Below, piece after piece: positions 1 through 8,476 of a DNA stretch of 64,000 bases. The notes below the pieces were generated by a model. That model was not told the origin of the DNA, did not search any database, and was given only the letters and a program-made list of their open reading frames with translations. A program made the position numbers and the translations under genes. Every line of letters begins with the position of its first letter. Within the stretch, counting starts at the first letter, position 1. The stretch comes from Polaribacter haliotis (GTDB lineage: Bacteria; Bacteroidota; Bacteroidia; Flavobacteriales; Flavobacteriaceae): the NCBI RefSeq assembly GCF_014784055.1, contig NZ_CP061813.1:273501-337500 (forward strand), written 5' to 3'.

Positions 1-2783
1 TCGTTTAATTTTTTCAACCTAATTGCTTTCCAGAATTTTTCTCTTAATTCTGGATAACTTGTTAAGTTATCTATTGATTTACGTGATATATAAAAATCAG
101 AGTTAGACTTATTTATATCTTGCAATTTTGCGAGTTCTATAAATGTTAACAATCCAATTTCACTATTTGCTTTAAGATTAGCTTCTATTACTTTATCGCA
201 AACGTTATACTGCGAATACATATTAACCTCTTTCCATTCCAATATTTTATAATATTGTTTTATGAATAAATTAAGTTCTTTTTTTGATTTGAAGGTTAAT
301 TTTTTAGCAATATCAGAAGTTTTTAACTTTTCAAACTCATCGTAATCTTCAAAATCGTATTCTTCTTTTCCTCTACGTCTGTCCCAATTAACAAGCTCAA
401 ATAAATTGTAAGTAGGATGTTTAAAAGTTGTTTTGAGTCTTTTAAAATCAGGGTTACTATATTTTATTTCTCTTGAAGAGCGTATCATTTCTTGAATATA
501 ATAACAATGGCGAAAGGATTTAGCTTTCATATTTTTATCTATCCATGGAATTAGATAAACTAAATCAAAAGCAAACGTATATTTGTTATTGTTATCACCT
601 GCCATTGAAAAGTTTAGTACAACAGAAAATGTTTCTTCAGGATAATTCTTATAAAGAGTAAAAAGAGTTTCTAAAATTTTTATACGAGATTTTTTAACAG
701 AAGCTATATTCAAATCATCTTTTTTAGCTTCCTTCTTATTCTCGTAGCTCCAACGCAAAGATTTTAATAATTTTCTTGATATGGCAAAAAAGGCAAGAGC
801 TTCTAATTTTCCATTTTTAGCTTCGTCAATTAAAAAATCTACAAGCTGTGAGTGTCTTTTAAAATGATCTATGTAGTCTTCTTCTGTAAATATTATGTTA
901 CTATCTATATTATATATTAATTGTGAAAGGTGCTGATTATTCTGTTTGACAAACAGAAATGATAATTCAAGAGCATCTAAAAAGAATGTTGGTTTTTTTA
1001 GAAAATTTGAAAGTAAGTTTAAATGTTTTTCACGACTGGAATTACTGGTAAAATCATTCGTTTCATATGTTGTTGTTAATTCTTTATTTTCTGAAGTATT
1101 AATAGAGCTAATTTGCTCTTCTAAATAAATTAAAGTTTCGTCTGGCAAAAACTCCCAAGCAAACTTCAAAAAACGAAAAGCTTTTTCATTGTCAGATTTA
1201 ATAGTGGACCAATAAGAAATAAGCGCAGGTTTTATTTCTTTAGAGATGAATTCTTTTCCAAAATTTTGATGCATTGGGTAAACAGTATCCTTAAAACGAT
1301 ATTCTTGTTGTTCAAAGTAATTGTGGCAAAGAGCTTCAAACGATAATAGTTTATCTTTAACAAACACTTTATAAAAAAGATAGGTAGAAAGATTCTGTTC
1401 TCCAATTCTTACATGCTCATAGTTCAGTTCTATTAAATCTAAATTATGTAACCTATCAAAAGTTTCTCTTAACTTGTCAGCAGGAATTGAAAACGCATTG
1501 GCAACTGAATCTAATACTTGGTTATTATAAGGTAGCGTGTAAAAAAAGGATAAAATTCCTAACGCTTTTAGTACTATTTTATCTTTAAATGCGCCTTGGT
1601 CACTTACAAAAGTTTCAAAATATTGCTCAAATAAATCGGCTACATTATTTAAAGAATCAAGATTATTTGTTTTTCTTGCTATCATCGCCATCATAACTGC
1701 AAGACGAGCATTTCCTTTTGCTAAATCATAAATTTTATATTGATATGTTCCATTTAAAATACCAAAAGGCTCTTTTTCTATAATGGTTTTAATTTCTTCA
1801 AAATTAAAACCATTAATTTTTACAATAGAATTTTTATACAAGTATAACCATTCACTAACATTATCTAAAGCATAATCACGTACTGTCAAAATAAGTTTTA
1901 AATTGTTATGATTTAAGCTTTTATAGAACCCTAAAATTTGATCAAATTTATCAACACGATTAACATCATCTACCAATAAAATACTATTATCATCTCCATT
2001 AAAATAAGCTCCTAAATCTCCTATTAAATCTGCTCCTTTTGGAGAAATAGCGAAAGCATTATAATCTAAATTTGATTGAATAAATTCATGAATAGATTGT
2101 AATGCTAATTTTGATTTGCCAACACCTGCAGGACCAGAAATGATTATAATATCATCAGTAAACAACTTGCTTTTCAGGTTTTTAAGTTCTTCATCTCTAT
2201 GTAAAAACAGACCAGCTAAAGGTGTAGCAAGTTTCTGTTTACCATTGTCGTATTCTTCTACAAACTTTTCTAACGAAACAACTTGTCCTGTATCTAATGG
2301 TAGATTTAAGTAATCTGATGCTATGTTTTTATGATGAAAAAATATTTCATTTGCAAGTGCATCAAGACTGTAATGCATAGGGAGTTTTTCCATAACTTCA
2401 AATGCTTCCTTGTTAATTTCTTCAATTTCAACAGCTCTTAAATTTGAATTATAGCATAGAATTATTTCTTGAATTTTATTAATTGGAATATCTGTTTTAT
2501 CAGTATTCAAACATCCAGAAATATCATCTTTCAGCTTATTTAGTAATCTTTTTCCTTTATGTTCAGTTGTTGTAGATTCTACAAATAAATAAAGCCCATT
2601 GGGCATTTGAATAAAAGAATCTGGTGTTCCCTTGGTAGTTTTCTGTTTAATCTCATGAGCTCCATTTCGAGAATATGCTTTATAATCTCTATTCCTTAAA
2701 CTCAAAAAAGAATCACACAATTCTTGGAATTCAGTATCATTTAAATTTTTAAGTCTTTCTTTAATGCTGGAGAGTTGAATCAT
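1..2783 (-). CDS. STAND-type P-loop NTPase with N-terminal nuclease-like domain (Avs-like), 3' end outside window
   Basis: I translated this frame directly; it is open from an ATG at 2781-2783 to the left edge, about 927 codons, with no stop in the window. The N-terminus (residues ~15-75) has a PD-(D/E)xK-like pattern: GTPDSF with D55, then YLFVEST with E69; the usual Lys is replaced by Thr. A Walker A motif GPAGVGKSK (K223), a Walker B LLVDDVNRVD (D272, D273) and LILTVRDYA near residue 300 follow. The remaining ~500 residues look like helical repeats. Nuclease plus STAND ATPase plus a long helical sensor is the layout of Avs anti-phage proteins, which oligomerise on sensing phage proteins. 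The gene lies 90 bp downstream of dnaE2 on the same strand. The family call is by motif recognition; the exact Avs subtype is not assigned. Confidence 0.72.
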   Translation of the reverse strand, partial: MIQLSSIKERLKNLNDTEFQELCDSFLSLRNRDYKAYSRNGAHEIKQKTTKGTPDSFIQMPNGLYLFVESTTTEHKGKRLLNKLKDDISGCLNTDKTDIPINKIQEIILCYNSNLRAVEIEEINKEAFEVMEKLPMHYSLDALANEIFFHHKNIASDYLNLPLDTGQVVSLEKFVEEYDNGKQKLATPLAGLFLHRDEELKNLKSKLFTDDIIIISGPAGVGKSKLALQSIHEFIQSNLDYNAFAISPKGADLIGDLGAYFNGDDNSILLVDDVNRVDKFDQILGFYKSLNHNNLKLILTVRDYALDNVSEWLYLYKNSIVKINGFNFEEIKTIIEKEPFGILNGTYQYKIYDLAKGNARLAVMMAMIARKTNNLDSLNNVADLFEQYFETFVSDQGAFKDKIVLKALGILSFFYTLPYNNQVLDSVANAFSIPADKLRETFDRLHNLDLIELNYEHVRIGEQNLSTYLFYKVFVKDKLLSFEALCHNYFEQQEYRFKDTVYPMHQNFGKEFISKEIKPALISYWSTIKSDNEKAFRFLKFAWEFLPDETLIYLEEQISSINTSENKELTTTYETNDFTSNSSREKHLNLLSNFLKKPTFFLDALELSFLFVKQNNQHLSQLIYNIDSNIIFTEEDYIDHFKRHSQLVDFLIDEAKNGKLEALAFFAISRKLLKSLRWSYENKKEAKKDDLNIASVKKSRIKILETLFTLYKNYPEETFSVVLNFSMAGDNNNKYTFAFDLVYLIPWIDKNMKAKSFRHCYYIQEMIRSSREIKYSNPDFKRLKTTFKHPTYNLFELVNWDRRRGKEEYDFEDYDEFEKLKTSDIAKKLTFKSKKELNLFIKQYYKILEWKEVNMYSQYNVCDKVIEANLKANSEIGLLTFIELAKLQDINKSNSDFYISRKSIDNLTSYPELREKFWKAIRLKKLN

Positions 2784-2836
2784 TAATAGTTAAGTTAAAT
2801 ATATCTTTTAGATAAAAATAGTGAAACCAGTTGAAA

Positions 2837-2876
2837 TATAATTATGGATTTCTATAATTATATGTTTATATAATTA
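2837..2876. repeat. AT palindrome cluster, copy 1 (upstream of the Avs-like gene)
   Basis: The dnaE2/Avs-like gap contains TATAATTAT at 2837-2845, TATAATTATAT at 2853-2863 and TTTATATAATTA at 2865-2876. Nearly the same pair of motifs recurs at 7892-7925 and 10199-10242. It could be a binding site for a ribbon-helix-helix protein or a promoter region; it could also be chance in AT-rich DNA. Confidence 0.35.
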
Positions 2877-5825
2877 ATTTCTCGGATCAACAGCAATACT
2901 CATTTTTTTAGATTGAATTATATTCATACTACAAAACCCATATCTATTGGTGATTTTTCCATAACAACCATAAATTCCCATTCCGTTTATTGGATATTGA
3001 TGCACCACATCTGTAAAATGAACAGCATCAAAATAATGTCCATCTTCATCTATAAATGTGCTTAAACGCATTAGTTTTCCTTGCGAAGTTTTATTGTAGC
3101 GAGTATTTACAAGCATTCCATAAATCAATACATTTTTATTGCTAAAAGCATTCATTTCTTTGGCTTTTACGCTTGGTAAAAAAGGTTCTGTAACCAACTT
3201 AAAATAATTATGAATTGTAAAACCCAATAATTCCATCTCATCATACACATTTTCCAACCAATGAAATTTTAATTTCGGAATCTCATATTTTGTAGTTTTT
3301 ATTTTAAATAATTGTGATTGTTTCGTTTTTTGTTTCGTGGCATTTGTCTTAAAAATTGAGTGCCATAATAATTCAGTTTTTGTTTTCTTTGTAAATCGAA
3401 AAGCATCAATTTTAACAAGTATCGTTAGCTGTTCAATAGAAATTGCAATTCGATCTATAAAATTATCTATAGAAAGAAAAAGTCCGTTGATTTGACGTTC
3501 TGTTAAGAGTTTCTTAACTGTGATATCTTCCAAATTCTTTAAATATCCAAAACCTAAAAAGATTGTTTTTCCAATAACAGAATTAGCGTGATCACTTTTA
3601 TTAATGCAAGGTAATTCAATGGTTGCGCCACACATTTTAGCTTCGTGAATATAATGTTCAGTTGAGTAGAAGCCACCACCGTTATTTAAAACTGCAACCA
3701 TAAATTCAATAGGGTAGTAGCATTTTAAAAATAAACTCTGATAACTTTCTACTGCATAAGAAGCTGAATGTCCTTTTGCAAAAGCATAACCTGCAAAAGA
3801 TTTAATCTGATTCCAAACTTCAAATGTCAATTCATCTTTAAACCCTTTTTTTCTGCAGTTGGAAATAAATTTATCTTCAACTCCTTTAAATTCTGCTAAA
3901 GACCTGTATTTTCCACTCATTCCACGTCTTAAAACATCAGCTTCACCCAAAGATAAATCTGCAAATTTATTGGCAACTTTCATCACATCTTCTTGATATA
4001 CCATAACTCCATAGGTTTCAGGCATAATTTCTAATAAAATTGGGTGCGCTTCTTTTCGCTTTTCAGGAAAACGATGTCTCTTGATAAATTCTTCTTTCAT
4101 TCCCGAGCCAGAAACACCAGGGCGAATGATAGAACTTGCTGCAACCAAACCTAAATAATCTTGCGTTTGTAGTTTTTGCATCAATCCACGCATTGCTGGA
4201 GATTCCACATAATACGCACCAATTGCGCCACCAGTTTTTAAAAGGTTATTTATTTTTTTATCCTTCTTAAAACTTTCAATATCTGTAATATTGATTGGCG
4301 GATGATCTGGATTATTTATTTTGATAATTTCTAAAGCATCTTTAATTTTTGCCAAACCTCTTTGCCCTAAAATATCAAACTTAAAAATACCCACATCGTC
4401 TGCAATATTCATATCATATTGAACAGTAGGAAATCCTTTTGGAGGCATAGAAGTAGCTGAAAAATAATGAATGGGTTTGTCTAAAATTAAAACGCCTGCA
4501 GAATGTACACTCACATAATTTGGAAAACCTTCAATCAATTCTCCATATTTTAAAACCAATTTAGAGATATCATCCAATTGATTAGATTTTACGCCTTTAC
4601 TTAACTTGTCAATTTCTTCTTTTGGCAAACCAAATACTTTCCCCAGTTCACGAACAACAGCTTTGTATTTAAAGGTATTGTAAGTCGCTAATAATGCAAC
4701 ATTATCAAAACGATTAAATATATATTGAGTGACTGTATTTCTGTCTTTCCAAGAGAAATCAATATCAAAATCGGGAGGAGAAGCTCTAAATGGATTTATA
4801 AATCGTTCGAAATACAAATCTAATTCCACTGGATCTACATCTGTAATTCCAAGAATATAAGCGACTATACTATTTGCTCCAGATCCTCTACCAACATGAA
4901 AAAAGTTGTTTCTTTTGGCATAACTAATAATATCAAAATTGATTAAAAAGAAAGAAACAAACTTCAAATCCACAATAACATCTAGCTCTTTTTTTAAACG
5001 AGCTAACACTTTTTCACTCGGGTTTTTATAGCGATTGTAAATTTTAGCATCACACAATTCTAAAAGCATTTTACAATCTTCTTCAAACGAATTCAAATAT
5101 AAATTTTGATTCTGATTGACTCTTTCATCATCAAAACCGAAATCAATATTACAAGTATTTAGAATTGCTTTTGTGTTTTCTACGATGTTTGGAAACTCTT
5201 CAAAATGCTTTAAAATTTCAGAATTTGAATACATTATATCTGTTTGTTTGCATTCTTCAGAAGTACACAATTTACTTAATAAAGTATTATTGTCTATCGC
5301 ACGTAATAACCGGTGCGCATTAAAATCTCTTTTATTTCTGATAGTTACTTGTTGTTGAATGACTAATTTATCAGTAAAATTATTCAAATAGGAAAAACGA
5401 AGTTTCTTAATTTCTCCCACAGAAACTCCGATAAACTCATTGCTTTTGAAAGTGGAAAGATTCAGCTCTAAAACTTTTTCAAAAGGGAAAATAATGTATA
5501 CATCTTCCAAATTTTTCGGTTTATCTGGAAAAGGAATTTTATTTTCTAAAAAATGAGATAAATATCGATTGATATTCTCAAAACCTTTGTTATTTTTTGC
5601 TAATGCTACAAATTGTTGCTGATTTCCATTTCTAAAATCAACACCAATAATTGGCTTAATATTTGCTTTTTTAGCCTGTTGTACAAAATTGATACAAGCA
5701 GAAGTATTATTAATATCAGTTAATGCAATTATCTCAATTGAATTTTCTTGCGCAAGTTTTAACAATGAAACTTCCGAAAAAGTTCCAAAACGTAAAGAAT
5801 AATAAGAATGACAATTCAAATACAT
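2874..5825 (-). CDS. dnaE2: Error-prone DNA polymerase III alpha subunit (DnaE2-like)
   Basis: A 983-residue C-family polymerase, shorter than the replicative DnaE (about 1150 or more). It begins with a PHP domain (HSYYSLRFGTFSE, residues 6-18) and carries the palm signatures GRGSGAN (312-318) and PDFDIDF (351-357, catalytic D354 and D356), followed by the fingers region and a C-terminal OB-like segment. DnaE2 proteins perform mutagenic translesion synthesis together with a Y-family partner. The start lies 6 bp after the dinB stop, so the two are co-transcribed from the divergent SOS promoter at 7060-7083. ImuA and ImuB are not recognisable here; the Y-family partner looks like a catalytically intact DinB. 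The replicative dnaE must lie elsewhere. Confidence 0.88.
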   Translation of the reverse strand: MYLNCHSYYSLRFGTFSEVSLLKLAQENSIEIIALTDINNTSACINFVQQAKKANIKPIIGVDFRNGNQQQFVALAKNNKGFENINRYLSHFLENKIPFPDKPKNLEDVYIIFPFEKVLELNLSTFKSNEFIGVSVGEIKKLRFSYLNNFTDKLVIQQQVTIRNKRDFNAHRLLRAIDNNTLLSKLCTSEECKQTDIMYSNSEILKHFEEFPNIVENTKAILNTCNIDFGFDDERVNQNQNLYLNSFEEDCKMLLELCDAKIYNRYKNPSEKVLARLKKELDVIVDLKFVSFFLINFDIISYAKRNNFFHVGRGSGANSIVAYILGITDVDPVELDLYFERFINPFRASPPDFDIDFSWKDRNTVTQYIFNRFDNVALLATYNTFKYKAVVRELGKVFGLPKEEIDKLSKGVKSNQLDDISKLVLKYGELIEGFPNYVSVHSAGVLILDKPIHYFSATSMPPKGFPTVQYDMNIADDVGIFKFDILGQRGLAKIKDALEIIKINNPDHPPINITDIESFKKDKKINNLLKTGGAIGAYYVESPAMRGLMQKLQTQDYLGLVAASSIIRPGVSGSGMKEEFIKRHRFPEKRKEAHPILLEIMPETYGVMVYQEDVMKVANKFADLSLGEADVLRRGMSGKYRSLAEFKGVEDKFISNCRKKGFKDELTFEVWNQIKSFAGYAFAKGHSASYAVESYQSLFLKCYYPIEFMVAVLNNGGGFYSTEHYIHEAKMCGATIELPCINKSDHANSVIGKTIFLGFGYLKNLEDITVKKLLTERQINGLFLSIDNFIDRIAISIEQLTILVKIDAFRFTKKTKTELLWHSIFKTNATKQKTKQSQLFKIKTTKYEIPKLKFHWLENVYDEMELLGFTIHNYFKLVTEPFLPSVKAKEMNAFSNKNVLIYGMLVNTRYNKTSQGKLMRLSTFIDEDGHYFDAVHFTDVVHQYPINGMGIYGCYGKITNRYGFCSMNIIQSKKMSIAVDPRN

Positions 5826-5831
5826 AACGCA

Positions 5832-7046
5832 TTATTGTTTTCTATGTGCTAAAACTAAAGGAGGTTCGCCATTAAAGGGGTTACTGAAACGCCCAATAGA
5901 TTTCGCACCCATTGAAGCTGCTCTCATAATACTCAACTCACCATATTTATTACGAACATTGTCCATAGCATTGTATAAATGCAACATTTGTTCAGTATCA
6001 TCAAAAAGGTTTATTTGATAATTTCCACTAACGATATCAGAAATTTTTACGCCAACCAATCGAATTAATAATCTACGTTGATATAATTTTTTAAAGAGTT
6101 CTAAAACTGCAGGAATGATAATATGATCGGCACTTGTATAGGGGATTTTGACTTGTTTGCTGTACGTATTAAAGTCCGAATATCGAATTTTCACACTAAT
6201 TGTAGAAGCTAATTTATCTCCCTTTCTTAACTGATAAGACAAGTTTTCTGCCATTGCAAAAATGGTATTCTTTAGTTTTTCCATATCAATGGTATCTTTA
6301 TTAAATGTTCTTTCTGTGGATAAAGATTTACGTTCATGAAAAGCAATTATTGGAGGATTGTCAATTCCATTTGCACGTTTCCAAATGGTTTTTCCATTAG
6401 CGCCCAAAACACTAATCATCATTTCTAAAGGCATTTCTTGAATTACACGAACTTTGTCAACCCCAAGGTTTCTTAAAGTTTGATATGTTTTTTCTCCAAC
6501 AGAAGGAATTTTACGGATTGATAAAGGTGCTAAAAAGGCTTTTTCAAATCCATCATTAATCAATAATTGATTGTTTGGTTTTGCTTCGCCAGTCGCTACT
6601 TTAGAAACAATTTTGTTTTGAGACATTCCAAAAGAAATGGGTAATCCAATTTCAGAGATAATGCGTTGGCGTAATTCTGATGCATATTTATAACTTCCAA
6701 AAAAAGCATCCATTCCAGACAAATCAGCATAGAATTCATCAATACTTGCTTTTTCAAAAATGGGTACTTTTTCTTTGATAATTTCAGTAACAATATCAGA
6801 ATATTTAGAATAAATACTTGTGTTTCCTCGAATAATAACGGCTTCAGGACACAGCTTTCTAGCAATTTTCATAGACATGCCAGAATGCACACCAAAACGT
6901 CTGGTTTCATAACTACAAGCTGCCACAACACCTCTGTCTCCAGTTCCACCCACTAATAAAGGTTTCTTTTTTAGTTTGCTGTCTATCAGTCTTTCACAAG
7001 AGACAAAAAAAGTATCTAAATCTAATTGTAAAATATTCTTTTTCAT
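5832..7046 (-). CDS. dinB: Y-family DNA polymerase (Pol IV/UmuC type)
   Basis: A 404-residue translesion polymerase. The catalytic acidic residues are visible: D9 and D11 in LQLDLDTFF, and D103, E104 in ASIDEFYAD. F13-F14 supply the steric gate. A helix-hairpin-helix segment (IRKIPSVGEKTYQTLRNLG, about 178-196) and little-finger domain follow. Because the active site is intact this is an active polymerase rather than a degenerate ImuB. It is the first gene of a minus-strand operon with dnaE2 and is transcribed divergently from a LexA-like repressor 53 bp away, so DNA-damage induction is expected. The ATG is preceded by a short leader of about 12 nt from the likely promoter. Confidence 0.9.
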   Translation of the reverse strand: MKKNILQLDLDTFFVSCERLIDSKLKKKPLLVGGTGDRGVVAACSYETRRFGVHSGMSMKIARKLCPEAVIIRGNTSIYSKYSDIVTEIIKEKVPIFEKASIDEFYADLSGMDAFFGSYKYASELRQRIISEIGLPISFGMSQNKIVSKVATGEAKPNNQLLINDGFEKAFLAPLSIRKIPSVGEKTYQTLRNLGVDKVRVIQEMPLEMMISVLGANGKTIWKRANGIDNPPIIAFHERKSLSTERTFNKDTIDMEKLKNTIFAMAENLSYQLRKGDKLASTISVKIRYSDFNTYSKQVKIPYTSADHIIIPAVLELFKKLYQRRLLIRLVGVKISDIVSGNYQINLFDDTEQMLHLYNAMDNVRNKYGELSIMRAASMGAKSIGRFSNPFNGEPPLVLAHRKQ

Positions 7047-7059
7047 AACACAAAATTAA

Positions 7060-7083
7060 GCTACAAATACATACATTTGTTGC
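7060..7083. promoter_or_regulatory. Divergent SOS-type operator/promoter between dinB and the LexA-like gene
   Basis: A perfect inverted repeat ACAAAT-N6-ATTTGT occupies 7063-7080, extended by GC at 7060-7061 and 7082-7083 (one mismatched pair between). A Bacteroidetes-type -7 box TACATTTG (7072-7079) points toward the repressor, and TGTATTTG points toward dinB on the other strand; both lie inside the palindrome. Binding would therefore block both promoters. The binding protein is inferred to be the product of 7100-7873. Confidence 0.7.
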
Positions 7084-7099
7084 TTGTAATTGTAGCAAT

Positions 7100-7873
7100 A
7101 TGAAAATTTTAGCAAAAAATATCAAACATTTAAGAGGTTTAAAGCGATTTAGTCAAGAGGTTTTGGCAGAAGAATTGGCTGTAACAAGATCAAGAATAAG
7201 TTCTTATGAAGAGAATAGATCATCGCCAACCATAGAGTTTTTGATAGACTTTTCAGAATATTTTAGACTTCCCATTGATATTTTGGTAAAAAAAGATTTG
7301 ACCAAAGCTACAGATGTTTCTTTTATAGAAGTTGGCGATAAGAGAGTTTTATTTCCAATTACTGTTGATGTAGATAATGAAAATTTAATAGAAGTAGTTT
7401 CTGTAAAAGCATCTGCAGGATATTTATTAGGGTATGATGATCCTGAATTTATAGAACAATTAGAAAAAATAAAACTACCTTTTTTACCAACTGGAAAACA
7501 TAGAGCTTTTCCAATTAAAGGGGATTCTATGTTACCAATGAAAGATGGTTCTTATGTGGTTGCAGAATTTGTAGAAGATATCATAAATGCAAAAAGTGGC
7601 GTCTCTTATATCGTAATTACAAAAAATGATGGATTGACTTATAAGCGATTAGAAAATCAAATTGAAGAGAATCAATCTTTCTTATTAAAACCAGATAATC
7701 CATCTTACCAACCTTATGAAATTCCTGTTTCTGAAGTTTTAGAACTTTGGAGTTTTACTTGCAGTATAAATACACAAGAATACGAGGAACACGAACTAAA
7801 AATGAGTAGTATTATTCAAATGTTTACTGGGTTAGGAGTGGAGTTGGAAGCTTTGAAGAAGGCAGTACAGTAA
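7100..7873 (+). CDS. XRE-family, S24-peptidase LexA-like repressor
   Basis: A 257-residue protein with an N-terminal HTH_3 domain (residues 5-60; LAVTRSRISSYEENR) and a C-terminal LexA/UmuD-type self-cleaving serine peptidase. The nucleophile is S143 in KGDSMLP and the general base K182 in TYKRL. A plausible Ala-Gly autocleavage site is A106-G107 (ASAGY). RecA filaments on damaged DNA should trigger cleavage and derepress dinB-dnaE2 and this gene through the operator at 7060-7083. The N-terminal domain is phage-repressor-like rather than the winged helix of canonical LexA, so this is probably a local regulator. About 40 C-terminal residues extend beyond the peptidase domain. Confidence 0.9.
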   Translation: MKILAKNIKHLRGLKRFSQEVLAEELAVTRSRISSYEENRSSPTIEFLIDFSEYFRLPIDILVKKDLTKATDVSFIEVGDKRVLFPITVDVDNENLIEVVSVKASAGYLLGYDDPEFIEQLEKIKLPFLPTGKHRAFPIKGDSMLPMKDGSYVVAEFVEDIINAKSGVSYIVITKNDGLTYKRLENQIEENQSFLLKPDNPSYQPYEIPVSEVLELWSFTCSINTQEYEEHELKMSSIIQMFTGLGVELEALKKAVQ

Positions 7874-7891
7874 GCTATAAAACTAATATTC

Positions 7892-7925
7892 TATAATTAT
7901 ATATTTAAGGAATTATATAAATGTA
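7892..7925. repeat. AT palindrome cluster, copy 2
   Basis: TATAATTATATAT (7892-7904) and TTATATAAATGTA (7913-7925) lie just downstream of the LexA-like gene. The second motif is identical to 10211-10223. See 2837-2876 and 10199-10242. Confidence 0.33.
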
Positions 7926-8075
7926 TACTATTCAATTTTCTTTTGGTTTAATTTAGTAATTAGTTTAATTTCATAAAAAGTTTCCTTAAATTTGATACAA
8001 ATAAATTTATGATTATATAAAGAATTAAAATATTAACATATAAAGCGTAATAGCTTTTGATTTGGTTTTAAGAAA

Positions 8076-8165
8076 CTCGCCAGTTTTACAACCCTCCAAT
8101 TTCAAAGTTAAGACGCCCACGTTCTGCGTGGGCTGTTCTTATTTGGAGGGAAGGTTTCTGGCGAG
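8076..8165. repeat. Triply nested palindrome (fold-back element) in a 330-bp gene-free gap
   Basis: Three concentric stems are visible: CTCGCCAG (8076-8083) with CTGGCGAG (8158-8165); CCCTCCAA (8092-8099) with TTGGAGGG (8143-8150); GCCCACG (8115-8121) with CGTGGGC (8127-8133) around a 5-nt loop. All arms pair perfectly and are much more G+C-rich than the surroundings. The rest of the 7874-8203 gap is AT-rich with no gene. It resembles a mobile cassette boundary, MITE or structured RNA; there is no T-tract for a terminator. Its class is unknown to me. Confidence 0.75.
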
Positions 8166-8203
8166 ACCACTTAGACCGATAAGATTCAGTTCCACGTTTT
8201 TTT

Positions 8204-8458
8204 ATGCCCAAAATTATGAACGATAACTTTTCCAAAAGACAATTAAAAATTTTACACCTCCTTGAAGTCAAATATAATTTTGATACCTCGTTAGTATTCA
8301 AGATGTATTTACCGCTTTTTTTTGAAGATGAAAATGCAGATAGTATACTTAAACAAATTGAGACGTTTGAAGATGAAAGTAAAAATCCAAAAGTAGTTAG
8401 GCGTAACATTTCTATTCTACTAAATAACAAGTTCATTGAAAAATTACATAGTTTATAA
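8204..8458 (+). CDS. Small hypothetical protein
   Basis: An 84-residue acidic-basic protein that I do not recognise. It is predicted mostly helical; KRQLKILHLLEVKYN near the N-terminus and RRNISILLNNKFIEKL at the C-terminus could form a winged-helix-like unit. The true start may be the second ATG (8216). It begins 38 bp after the nested palindrome and ends just before the WG-repeat gene, so it could be cargo of whatever that palindrome delimits. No signal peptide is seen. Confidence 0.45.
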   Translation: MPKIMNDNFSKRQLKILHLLEVKYNFDTSLVFKMYLPLFFEDENADSILKQIETFEDESKNPKVVRRNISILLNNKFIEKLHSL

Positions 8459-8476
8459 ATAAAAAAAATGATTGAA

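Noticed and set aside
8076..8165. Integron attC site
   Set aside because: The fold is attC-like, but the conserved end motifs (RYYYAAC and GTTRRRY) are not recognisable and no integron integrase is present, so only the structure is reported.
8086..8436. A 116-codon minus-strand frame across the nested palindrome
   Set aside because: It reads through the palindrome and antisense to the gene at 8204, with no family features; likely a shadow frame.
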